Shown here: one piece after another, positions 1 to 11,540 of the stretch
How the letters are laid out: each line of letters starts with the position of its first letter
Numbering within the stretch: position 1 is the first letter of the stretch
Assembly: GCF_964355755.1 (NCBI RefSeq)
Contig: NC_092680.1
Coordinates: forward strand, 15,477,001 to 15,541,000
Reading direction: 5' to 3'
Source of the DNA: Antedon mediterranea
Taxonomy: Eukaryota; Echinodermata; Crinoidea; Comatulida; Antedonidae
DNA: 64,000 bases
Notes under the pieces: model-generated
The model's input: the letters and a program-made list of their open reading frames with translations, nothing else
What the model was told of the DNA's origin: nothing
Database searches by the model: none
Program-made: the position numbers and the translations under genes

Positions 1-672
1 CAACTATCTTTCGCATGAGTGAAAAATATTTTAATTTTTATGACGTCATCATGCCTAAAAATTGAAATCACGTGTGGCATCAATTTCATCTTTACAGTAA
101 ATTTTAATCTGTTATAGCTCGTAAGAATAAAATGTGATAATCACGATTAAAACTTTTTCTGGAAGCTATTGGATTGTAGATACGAAATTATGTTAAAATG
201 TTGCCAATCGGATGTTGTGACGTCATCATATGGCCAGTTAAATAAAAAAGGTCGTATTTTCATCTTTTGCGTCATAATTCATTACATTTAAAAGAGCGCA
301 CATCAATATTTCACGTATTCAAATTTCTTCTACACGCTAATACGTTGTTGCTGAGATAATTTCCTTTCGGAATTGCTACCTTCGCGTTTCATTTTAAAAC
401 CGTCAACATGTTAAAAATTGCAATAAATAGCGGGTCCCGTAATTTCACCTATTCTACACTGTATGTGATATGGATACAGATTATACTGTGTATACTATAT
501 ATGAATTTAAATAATAAAATTCAGCAATAACAACATATCATATTCTTCAGTTCAGGTCATAATGCCAACGTGAACACTTCCTTTTGTCCTCAACCTATCC
601 CCTTAATGTTAATGTTGCACCACTTGCGCTGCGGATAACCAAACTCGTCAAAGTGACGAGTTACATGTCTAG
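1..672 (+). mobile_element. Helitron-like non-autonomous element, 3' part (copy 1)
   Basis: The sequence ends with a hairpin (CTCGTCA/TGACGAG near 642-661) followed a few bases later by CTAG at 669-672 and then T. This is the arrangement of Helitron 3' termini (hairpin, CTRR, target T). The 5' part lies outside the window. The whole stretch is repeated at 1526-2197 with few differences. No coding potential was found. Confidence 0.6.
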
Positions 673-2197
673 TTCTTCTTCTTTCTTTCTGTATGATTTT
701 TGTGTAACGCTTTTCTCTGAAACTTGCAAACATAACATTTTGTTAACTATGTTAACATTTTGACATTTATGTAACGTCGTCAAGCGAAGCTTTTCATGAT
801 GTTTACAATTGCGCAACGTGACGTACGCGCGATTTAACGATTTTCTCGTATTTAACATATGTCGAAAACCAAATAACATTTCAACTTGAAACTTTGCAAA
901 AGTTTAATTTATATCATGCGCTAACTTTCTGTTGAAAAAAAATTGCGTGTTTTACACAAAGTTACGCGCGCACGCGCATTTAAAATTTCAAAATGCGCGA
1001 AATTAATTTATAATCAACTTTCTACGCGTTTCATGTCGTTTTAAGCATGTCAAAAATTCCCACGCGTGCGCACCTTTTTACGTGTGCGGTGCGCACGTAG
1101 CATTGAAAACGTATTTTTTTCGCGTGATTTATGTTTTTCCAGCCTTTTCATGTAATTTTACCAAATTTTTAACAATTTCGACTTAAAGATACGTCATACG
1201 AGCACGTCGAATTGGACAATTTGCGCGCGTTTTTTATGAAAAGGTTAAAAAATTCGTTTAAAATATGCCTTTTTTTAAACAGTCGTAATTTCTAAACTAG
1301 ACGGTCAAATTTTTGTGGATGACATATTCTGGAAGTAGATGAGTTGTAGATATCGGATCAGGTATTAATATGGCTAACCGGACATTGTGACGTCATCGTA
1401 TGGCCACGCGAATATAAAATTTAGGATTTTTGTATCTTTCGTCATAGCTCATCACATTGAATAGAGCGCATCTCCACTTATCCGTTTTCCATTTTCATCC
1501 CGATTTTGATATTGTCTAGATCAATCAACTATCTTTCGCATGAGTTAAAAATATTTTAATTTTTTTGACGTCATCATGCCTAAAAATTTAAATCACGTAT
1601 GGCATCAATTTCATCTTTACAGTAAATTTTAATCTGTTATAGCTCGTAAGAATAAAATGTGATAATCACGATTACAACTTTTTCTGGAAGCTATTGGATT
1701 GCAGATATGAAATTATGTAAAAATGTTGCCAATCGGATGTTGTGACGTCATCATATGGCCAGTTAAATAAAAAAGGTCGTATTTTCATCTTTTGCGTCAT
1801 AATTCATTACATTTAAAAGAGCGCGCATCAATATTTAACGTATTCAAATTTCTTCTACACGCTAATACGTTGTTGCTGAGATAATTTCCTTTCGGAATTG
1901 CTACCTTCGCGTTTCATTTTAAAACCGTCAACATGTTAAAAATTGCAATAAATAGCGGGTCCCGTAATTTCACCTATTCTACACTGTATGTGATATGGAT
2001 ACAGATTATACTGTGTATACTGTATATGAATTTAAATAATAAAATTCAGCAATAACAACAGATCATATTCTTCAGTTCAGGTCATAATGCCAACGTGAAC
2101 ACTTCCTTTTGTCCTCAACCTATCCCCTTAATGTTAATGTTGCACCACTTGCGCGGCGGATAACCAAACTCGTCAAAGTGACGAGTTACATGTCTAG
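673..2197 (+). mobile_element. Helitron-like non-autonomous element (copy 2), tandem to copy 1
   Basis: A complete 1525-bp unit starts directly after the CTAG of copy 1 with a TC-rich 5' end (TTCTTCTTCTTTC). It finishes with the same hairpin plus CTAG at 2194-2197. It contains several TGACGTCATCAT-like words and acgcgcg-rich stretches, but no protein. Related modules occur reversed at about 43.1-44.1 kb and at 35.9-37.5 kb. Head-to-tail arrays are a known Helitron behaviour; the assignment rests on the termini only. Confidence 0.6.
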
Positions 2198-2564
2198 TCT
2201 AACCTTTTCTTTGTGAAATCCTCAGAACACAGGAGTTGGTTGGCACATAAGGGAGACTTGTGGTAGGAACTTGTGAAATATGCAATTACAAAGCGACCAC
2301 ACCCAGTCACAGGACCAGTAACATTAACGTCTTCATTCCTTCAAATTTAACCAAGTAACTGATTATAAAAAGAATAAATTGGCCAAATCAATATCGACAA
2401 ATAAAGATAAACACAAATATTTATTTATTTATAATACTGTATTTATTTCTGCACCTAAACACATTAACAATGTTCTGAGTATAAGGTGACAGTAGTAGTT
2501 CATCTTGTTTTAAGAAACCAAGAATTCATTGTTTGCTTTATGAATATAATTTTAATATATAGGC

Positions 2565-2567
<3 letters not shown>

Positions 2568-2596
<29 letters not shown>
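2568..2596. repeat. (TTA)n microsatellite
   Basis: About nine TTA/TAT triplets in a row, in the AT-rich 3' flank of the minus-strand BRICHOS gene. Apart from this, 2215-3640 shows no coding exon. Confidence 0.9.
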
Positions 2597-2597
<1 letters not shown>

Positions 2598-3646
2598 AAT
2601 ATTTAAAATAAGGATTATAAATTTGAACTCGTCGCCGTGACCACTTCGCTTATCAACGATAATACGCACATACATATCCTATGAACTGAAGAAAACATAT
2701 TATTTATACGCTACTGAATTGTGTTTTTAGTATTGACTTAACTAGGGTCAATACCAATCTATATTCTAATTTTCAAACAGGATGACCACATCAAAATAAA
2801 ACATCAAGATATTAATATAAATATAATTACACGAGCAAGAATTTAGAGAAGAAAACGTAGAAGTGAGATTCACGCTCATTGAATAATGATGAATTGTAGA
2901 AATATACCTGCTCACCATCTAGTAAAATTACTATAGCAATGTTCCCTGCAATGCCAGACGGGCAATCTGTGAGAACGAAAGCCGCTATATCCCCATGTCT
3001 GTTCTGACTTCTTGTGCAGTCAAGAAAATGTATCCAATGTTTTTCTCTCTGCGAATTGTTTTCAGAGAACGTGCGAAAAAATTTGCGAATTGGTTGGACT
3101 AATTCGATACGAGAACATTTTTAAAAATAATTGTGAAAAAATGCATTCTATCTATACTGGCATCAGCCAACAGTGACGCCTATGAGAAAAGGACTTATGA
3201 GGAAAGAGATGAAAAACCCACTTTTTAATACAGCTGACCATATGATAATATTATTTCCAAAACTCACATTACTTACATAATTTAAGGATGTCGATTTAAA
3301 ATGGGTAAAATGTAATAATTTAGAGGATTTAAACCTTAAAATCATAAATAAATTGATTAATTTAATTGATTGATAAATTCATTATAGCATAGACTATTTT
3401 TCGAAGCTGATATTCTGGAATAATATGCTGTGAAAAAAATTTGTTTTCTGCAATCAAATTTAAACAATCTATAGTCAAAATGTTTACATGAATTTGTATC
3501 TACAATTCAACAGATTCCACTATAAGTTAAAAACATGAGGGTCACCTTTTATAAATGCTATAACATAAGAAAAAAATATGAAACAAGACGATGGTTATCT
3601 GCATTAAATACGGATAAGCAATTAATATTAAACCATTGAAGTTTTT

Positions 3647-5347
3647 CTACGCTTCAAAGATTACGCAGTCGCATGTTCTATAGGAACACACGCATAGAAT
3701 GTAGATGTCTCGTTTGTTTCTGGATAATTTACCACTTTCGACAGTACGAGATTGATCTTCTGACAAAAGGGTTGCCCAATAAGACTTCACACCAAAACAC
3801 TTATCCGCAATTTCATTGACAGCAACACGTCTTAAAAATGCTGATGGAATTTCTTCCTCTCTCTTAAAAGTAACTGAAGGAAATTCTCCATTATGCAGCT
3901 AAAAATAAATAGTATTATAGACACAGTTATAACAATTTAGTCATCGTCCTAGTATTGATTTTATTCAGAAAGGATTTGAGTGTTTCAAAAAATAATTGTA
4001 ATCTACTATGCAACATAAGACGTACAGTAGTTAATATTTAAATAATTCAGAAATTAAACTGATTGAAAAGTTTAGCGTAGACCTATTTATTAGGCTATTT
4101 TATAATTATATATAATACTTACCCAACCACGGTCGTTCCAATCCAAACTGTCATCCTCCCACAAGTAACATGCATTGTCCTTGTCACTGTACGCCGCAAC
4201 AAGTTTCTGTAACAAAAAAAAGAACAGCGTATTATTTATTATAATTGATAATAGTATAACTTCACTAAAAAATGGTTTAGAACGAGATTATAATATACTG
4301 ATCTAATGCCTATATATAATATGATTTATCTGGCAGCATTTAATTTACCTGTCGAAAGTCATAAATAAGCGTTCCTCCCTCAGTTACATTGTGAATCTTT
4401 TCAAAGACTACAGTTTCAACACGGTCAGAGTTCTTAGTAGTAATTTCAATCGAGTGCTTCAGTCCATCGTCATCTGATGTTCTATAGACAATCTCCTAAT
4501 AAAGCAATACATGTTTTATTCTTTAATAACAATCAATTGTTTGACTGCTGAATCTCTTTACTGTACGTAAGTTTCTCTTTTGACCTGAATTATGATGCAC
4601 TAACTAAATTCAAATTTTGGTCAACTTAGACCTAATATTTAATTTAGTTTCAAACAAAAATGTGTACTTACTGTATCGTCTACCATATCTGCATACCTGT
4701 AGTAAAGAACAACTGAACCAACTACACTGATAACCAGGACGGTAGTAACAAAACTAAGTGCAATTTGATTTCTGTTGAGTTTTGACAACTTTCTAGCAAA
4801 ACTTGCCTGAAATTAAGTACAGTTCATCATTGTATATCATATGATAGGACCTTACTGTAATTGCAAATAAAGACCAGTATAATTCACTTTTACCGATATT
4901 CATTTTAGTTAACATGATGCTATTCAATTATTTCTAAAACAACAAATGTGTATGTGTAGTTCTTTGACAATTCAATTCAAAGTTTTTTCCCACAAAAGTA
5001 GGATATTTGTTGGATTTTAGAGTATTTTAAGATTTTATTAATAAGACCTTAATGATTAAATTAGATATAATAAATTAAATACATGTAAAAAATAAATAAA
5101 TTACAGCCAAAATAAACAAGACAAGACAACCTATTTGCATCTTGCTGCAGTCGGTACGATTATTTACAATTGCAATTAAATCGTATTCCAATTACGGTAA
5201 ACAATAATATTAAAAGCGTTTTAAACAATTCATTCAAACTATCATACTATTTAAACCAGACAGTTTAAATTAAAAACGTACCTCAATGTTTATTTGAGTA
5301 TCGACTTCGTTTGTCTTCTTTTCTTCCGCAATCATTTTTGGAAACAT
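3647..5347 (-). CDS. BRICHOS-domain type II membrane precursor with C-terminal 4-Cys peptide (copy A)
   Basis: Five exons, all introns phase 0: 5347-5282, 4806-4672, 4495-4349, 4206-4123, 3898-3647, giving 227 aa. Residues 1-36 are a charged cytosolic tail, about 37-59 a single membrane helix (NQIALSFVTTVLVISVV), then an extracellular linker. A BRICHOS-like domain covers about 70-180, with the family's Asp in LIYDF (D113) and two Cys (C129 in NACYLW, C178 in DKCFG). The motif RNKR (204-207) is a furin-type site. It releases a 20-residue tail with Cys at 213, 215, 220 and 222 (CVCSYRTCDC). BRICHOS proteins chaperone such beta-prone tails during secretion, and in annelids the tails are antimicrobial beta-hairpins (arenicin, capitellacin). 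The tail here is net acidic (about -2), so antimicrobial activity is only a hypothesis. Start codon chosen as the first ATG of exon 1; stop is TAG at 3647-3649. The gene is divergent to the RNase T2 copy on the plus strand. Confidence 0.85.
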
Positions 5348-5619
5348 CTTGACAGTTGAATGTAGACAACACTAACTGCTAACTATGACGATTTTACGAA
5401 CTTTTATACCAACGGGAAGAACAATAAATCCGGCCCACAGTAGAACTTTGCTTTTCTAAAATGAACAATGGAGTCAACATAACAACTTTTATCGAGCATT
5501 ATTATAAAACCAGGAACTATTTTCTCATTTTCTATAAAAAAAATAAGTATTAATTAATCTATTGAACATAATGATTATGAAGACGCTATATTTACAACAA
5601 CAAATATTACTGACTGTTT

Positions 5620-6510
5620 TTTTTTAATCTTATGTGGGTTCATCCCACTTTTATTTCCATACAACTGTTCTCTTTGCATATATTTTTCACTATACACTAT
5701 ACATATCATTATATTTACAATGTTTGTTTAATCATCTGCTTACATATACTTATTGAAAGAGTTTTATTCATTTGTTACAAATAACATATTATCTGTAACA
5801 CATTTTCATTAACAAGCTTATTTTTTTCTTACATAGTTGTTTTTGTTTTTTTCATCTACCACATTTTCATTTAACAATGCATATTCTCTGTTATACTCCT
5901 TACTTACTAAATGTTTACTGTTAACATAATATTGTTCTCATCCTTTAACATTAATATTAATATTTTTGTTCTTTAATGTTTACAAAACTTTTATTTCCAG
6001 CAGATTATCCTTCTAAAACTTCTTAAATTGTCATTTAACTTTTTTACTTTCTTCTCTTATGTGGATTCATTCCACTTTTTTTTTTACTTATTTTCTTTAA
6101 AAAAACTATTTCCATATATTATTTTGTTTATACATACATTATCATTTAACCACATTGATTACATAGTTTCCTCTTTTTATACATATTATCTATAACACAT
6201 TTTCATTAATTTATTTTTTCTTACATAGTTGTTTTTGTTTTTTTTTTTCATCTACATGCATATTTATATCATACAATTATAATACGTTTATGTTTAATAA
6301 ATCCATCCCATGGGTTTGTCCCATTTTATTTTTCTTTGGATTTATCTATGCAAACATATTTTCATTTAAACAATGCATATTCTCTGTTATACTAAATTAC
6401 TTACTAACTTTTTACTGTTAACATTATATTTTCCTCATCCTTTAAGATTGATTTTTTTGATCTTTAAATGTTTACAAAATTTATTTCCAACAGATTATCC
6501 TTTTTTGCAT
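5620..6510. mobile_element. T-rich 891-bp insertion flanked by 15-bp target-site duplication
   Basis: TATTACTGACTGTTT occurs at 5605-5619 and again at 6511-6525. Unit B has a single uninterrupted site (about 17275-17295), so this DNA was inserted after the duplication. The insert is T-rich and carries three degenerate repeats of a 'ttatgtgggttcatcccactttt' type word (about 5632, 6057 and 6302). No ORF. A 15-bp duplication suits target-primed (LINE/SINE) insertion. Confidence 0.7.
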
Positions 6511-6525
6511 TATTACTGACTGTTT

Positions 6526-7332
6526 ATTGACACTTTAATGCATACAGTTTCTTAAACTCACTAAATGTTATTAGATTGTTCTATTATTTTTTGACACAGC
6601 GCAGCATTTCAAATGTATAATAGCCATTAGTATTGTCAAGAAACATGATATAGCTTACGTACTAATTAAATTGAACAACACTGAAGTTTATTCAACTTAA
6701 CTGCATTATTATGGAACAAATTAAACACAACTTATTATTTTGTTTAACTAAATACAAATGTCAACATAACAGAAAATAAGAAAACTATTGTTTAATGATG
6801 CTTTACTCTTAGTATTTATTTACGCACATATTCAAGAAGTACCAAAATGTATCCAGTAGCAACGGATTTACTTGAAAACAAAGCATACCAGAGTATATAT
6901 GAAGTGTATGCAAACTCACATGATTATCATGGCACAATGAACATCAATAATAATTGAACGAAACAAAATTATTATTATTATTATTATTAGTGTTATTATT
7001 ATTAGGCCTATTAAATTAAATAATTACAAATTCTATAAATTGCAAAAACATCTGGGCCTACATATAAACGTAGTAGAAAGCATTACTGCTTGAAGAAATA
7101 AAGATACACTTCACAAAACACTGCTTCAATACGATTGAACTCTTATCCGTATTAGATCGGGCGCTCAGAGAATTTATTCATGGGAAAAGTCATCAAAAGG
7201 TGTGTTTGATGGGCTGATTATGTAGATATATGACAAAGATTTAATAATAAATATTGCTGACGGGTCATATCCTGTAATTTACTGGGGAAACCAAATAAAA
7301 GGGGTAAACATTGATTTACTTATGTGAAAAGC
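6526..7332. other. Intergenic DNA between divergent genes, unit A
   Basis: AT-rich sequence that aligns with 17285-18060 of unit B. It contains an interrupted (TTA)n microsatellite at about 6967-7002. No exon, RNA gene or TIR element was recognised. Confidence 0.6.
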
Positions 7333-7369
7333 TACACATATAAAAGTTTTTGGACATTGTTCCCATATT

Positions 7370-7695
7370 ATGTGTATGCAATGTTAAAACAGCAATGACA
7401 GCAATTTTATCCTGTAAGTTGCCCAAGACAGTAGCCTCAAGTGACCACTCAACAATTGTTCATGTCAAGAGCCACGCGGCTAATTTCTTTTGCATTGTAA
7501 TTGGGTGCACAAAAATACCATTGACACAGCACAAAAATACCATTGACAGCAACTTTATCCTGTAAGTGGCCCCAGACAGTAGCCCAAAAATTCCCGCCAA
7601 AGCAGATTTAATTAGGCGATGAACCACATGGCAAGTTCCTTTTACACTATTACGCTTTGGAATATACAAGAATACAGTAACTTTATCCTGTAAAG
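7370..7695. repeat. Degenerate ~100-bp tandem repeat
   Basis: Repeats built on 'aaaataccattgacagcaac' and 'tttatcctgtaagttgcc' words, ending with 'agtagcccaa'. The same array is at 18100-18450 in unit B. Short open frames on both strands here come from the repeat and are not genes. Confidence 0.65.
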
Positions 7696-8051
7696 GCTGT
7701 TTTCCTGTCGACGTTATTCGACGCTATCGTTAACAATAAAGCGTGGTTCCCACTAGCGACGCAACACAAGGACGTAACGCAACGCAATTGAATTGACCAA
7801 TCACAAGCGATGGCTTATTCGCTTGTGATTGCTAACTGTCTATAACTTCGCTTGTCATTGGTTAAAACGCTTGCGTTGCGTTTACTTCATTGCGTTACGT
7901 TCTAGTGGGAACCAAGCTTAATCGGCGATCTTCTACGGGAAAAGGTACTTGCTATCGTTATTATTTTAACTTGATCGGTTTCAAACGATCGTCGTTGAAC
8001 TGTTGGCGATCAACGACGATAGCGTCGAATAACGTCGACAGGAACACAGGC
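7695..8051. mobile_element. Outer TIR element (MITE-like)
   Basis: The left arm starting at 7704 (CCTGTCGACGTTATTCGACG...) is the reverse complement of the right arm ending at 8042. The match runs about 40 bp including flanking GGCTGT/ACAGGC. A second TIR element (7739-7919) sits inside it. No transposase. Absent from the matching position of unit B (about 18.4 kb), so it is younger than the duplication. Confidence 0.75.
7739..7919. mobile_element. Inner nested TIR element (MITE-like)
   Basis: The terminal TGGTTCCCACTAG at 7744 is mirrored by CTAGTGGGAACCA ending near 7914. Subterminal GACGTAACGCAACGC-like words are also inverted. Related fragments are at 22540-22905 and 46220-46270. Confidence 0.75.
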
Positions 8052-9517
8052 TTAAGTTGCCTCAGACACTAAGTAGCCCAACATTTTCCGATTCCAACCC
8101 CTACAAGATTTATCACTCTAAAACTAGATTCAATAGGCTATCAAAACAATTTCTATGATTTATAGATCATAAATAATATCAAACTCTTTATTAGAAATAT
8201 CAGTGAGATCAAGAGAAGATATTGAGCCTCTTCTTTCAGTGTTAGTAATGAAACAATTGTAAATATCTATCAAAATCATTTTCATTATTTTTTTTTTGCT
8301 GATAAAGGGCTTAATTTCAACTTTACACTTTTTTCAGTCTAAATTCCCAGTGGACCACCATTGGTAAGTAATCTAAAAATAAGAACAAACAAATAATTAA
8401 TAACTAACAATAATTGTTTGTTTTGGGATTTTGTGTTACAGTTTCTTATCAGTCACATCTTTAAATAACACATTTTGAAATAATAATACGGAGTCAGATA
8501 GCATAAATTATAACTTTAATTATGGTGTTTCAATTCAACTTCTGCTTTTTATTTCCGTGACACATCAACATTATCCACCATATACTCACTGATCTTGATA
8601 TGGTAAAAACAGTTTGAACTACTTACTACTAAATGGCAAAAGCAATGATTTAATATACAGAATTTTGCAAAAAGTTAAGAAGTACATCTTGTTGTTTTAT
8701 TTGATTTCTGCTACACGTCAATTTAACCAAATAATACTATTCGTCGTCAATTTGAAAAGCCATTATTTGGCCCATGCAACACATTCATAGTAATTTTCAA
8801 ATATACGTAATTTTCTTCTACTTTTTTTTTTTATAGAAAAATCGTAGGATAACGATTTCCTGTTAGAAGAATATTCATCTAAAACAAAACATATTATTCA
8901 CCCCATCCATATAGCAGTGACAAGCGTTTTAACATTAAAATGTCCCTCCTAACATTCTTTTTCTTTAATGTTAACTCTGTATAGTGTAACGGTAAATAAT
9001 TTCTTGTATAGGAAAAATCTCATCAAATAAACAGAAAACAAAAGCAACAAAACAAAAGAAATAAGGGCCTTGAGCATTTTGGTGGATGTGTGGTGCGCTT
9101 AACAAATATTATTATAAGGAAGTATTGGCGTAGAATAAAACAGATAATTATAGACCGAAGAAATTCAATACAAATAGCACTTGAACAAATCCGTCAGTGA
9201 AGCTGTAAATACGCCAATCGAAACAAGGAAATAACATTTTAATATTGTCACTCAAATATATTATTATTACTGTAGCTTGTGTTTCTCACATTCATCAAGA
9301 GAAGATTTTATTGAGCGTCTTCTTTCAGTGTTAGTAAATATCAATCAATATGATTGTCATATTATTGTTGCTGATAAAGGACTTAATTTTAACTTTACAC
9401 TTGTTCAGCAATTTTAGCTAAAGAAACAAGTCTCAAGCCGAGTGGACCACCATTGGTGTGTAATCCAAAAAAAAAAAAAGAACAAACAATTATTAATTAA
9501 AAAAACCAATAATAATA

Positions 9518-9605
9518 GCTCTACAGCTCACTATGTCGGTCGGTTGGTCGGTCGGTAAACACTAACTCAAATTTGAGCGCGACTGCAGCCATGTATATGG
9601 CCTTG
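9518..9605. repeat. Interspersed 'tcggtcggttggtcggtcggt' repeat
   Basis: Shared sequence 'ctctacagctcactatgtc' + 'ggtcggttggtcggtcgg' + 'gactgcagcc(a/t)tgtatatggcc'. It also occurs at 10726-10820 and 60188-60300. Its nature is unknown; it could be part of an old SINE or DNA transposon. Confidence 0.6.
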
Positions 9606-11235
9606 TTCAGTTTGTTTTGGGTTTTTGTGTTACACTTATTCTCATCAGTCACATCTTGAAATAAAATTATGAAATATAATACGGAGTTGTAAAATATTTT
9701 ATCAGATGACTATAGATAACATAAATTATAACTTTAATTGTGGTGTTTCTATTCAACTTCTGTTTTTTATTTCCGCGACATATCAACATTATCCACCGTA
9801 TACTCACTGATCTTTATATGGAAAGACAGGTTGACCTACTTACTATACTGAATGGCAAAAGCAATGATTGAATATACAGAATGTTGCAAAAAGTTAAGAA
9901 GTTCATCTTGTTCCCTTGGGATTTCTGCTACACGTTAATTTAACAAAATATTACTCTTCGTCGTCAATTTGAAAGGTTATTATTTAACGGCCCACGCAAC
10001 ACACTCACAGTAATTTTCAAAATTACGTAATTTTCTTCTACGGTGTTTTTTTTATAGAAAAATCGCAGGATAACGAGTGTTAGAAGAATATTCATCTAAA
10101 ACAAAACATATTATTCACCTCATTCATATAGCAGTGACAGTTTTAACATTAAATGTTCCCTCCTAACATTCTTTTTCTTTAATGTTAACTCTATATAGTG
10201 TAACGGTAAATAATTTCTTGTATAGGAAAAATCTCATCAAATAAACAGAAAACAAAAGCAACAAAACAAAAGAAATAAGCGCCTTGAGCATTTTGGTGGA
10301 TATGTGGTGCGCTTAACAAATATTATTATAAGGAAGTATTAGCGTAGAATAAAACAGATAATTATAGACCGAAGAAATTCAATACAAATAGAACTTGAAC
10401 AAATCCGTCAGTGAAGCTGTAAATACACCAATCAAAACAAGGAAATAACATTTTAATATTGTCACTCAAATATATTATTATTACTGTAGCTTGTGTTTCT
10501 CGCATTCATCAAGAGAAGATTTTATTGAGCGTCTTCTTTCAGTGTTAGTAAATATCAATCAATATGATTGTCATATTATTGTTGCTGATAAAGAACTTAA
10601 TTTTAACTTTACACTTGTTCAGCAATTTTAGCTAAAGAAACAAGTCTCAAGCCGAGTGGACCACCATTGGTCTGTAATCCAAAAAAAAAAAGAACAAACA
10701 ATTATTAATAAAAAAAAAACCCAATAATAATAGCTCTACAGCTCACTATGTCGGTCGGTTGGTCGGTCGGTAAGCACTAACTCAAATTTGAGCGCGACTG
10801 CAGCCTTGTATATGGCCTTGTTCAGTTTGTTTTGGGTTTTTGTGTTACACTTATTCTTATGTTTGTTTGTTTGTTTTTATTTTTTGCTCATATAAAAATC
10901 AACAAGGTACAGTCAGTCACATCTTGAAATAAAATTATGAAATATAATACGGAGTTGTAAAATATTTTATCAGATGACTAAATAGATAACATAAATTATA
11001 ACTTTAATTATGGTGTTTCTACTGTATTCAACTTCTGCTTTTATTTCCGTGACATATCAACATTATCCACCGTATACTCACTGATCTTGATATGGTAAAA
11101 ACAGTTTGAACTACTTACTACTGAATGGCAACAGCAATGATTTAATATACAGAATGTTGCAAAAAGTTAAGAAGTTCATCTTTCTGCTACACGTTAATTT
11201 AACAAAATATTACTCTTCGTCGTAAAAAATCAGTT

Positions 11236-11540
11236 AATTGAGGGCACTATGCTTTGCCAAAATACGCAAATCATGCCAAAATACGCAAATTGAGGGCGCT
11301 ATGCTTTGCCAAAATACGAAAATCATGCCAAAACAAAATACGCAAATTGAGGGCGCTATGGTTTGCCAAAATACGCAAATAATGTCAAAATACGCAAATT
11401 GAGGGCGCTATGCTTTGCCAAAATACGAAAATCATGCCAAAATACGCAAATTGAGGGCGCTATGCTTTGCCAAAATACGAAAATCATGCCAAAATACGCA
11501 AATTTAGGGCGCTATGCTTTGCCAAAATACAGAGCCATAT
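11236..11540 (+). repeat. 52-bp minisatellite, six units
   Basis: 'ttgagggcgctatgctttgccaaaatacg' units start near 11238, 11290, 11347, 11399, 11451 and 11502 (spacing 52-57 bp). The open reading frame through it is a repeat artefact. It lies about 120 bp upstream of RNase T2 copy A and is absent from unit B. Confidence 0.85.

Noticed and set aside
11230-11540. CRISPR-like regularly spaced repeats
   Set aside because: Units are contiguous with no unique spacers, and the DNA is eukaryotic with introns.
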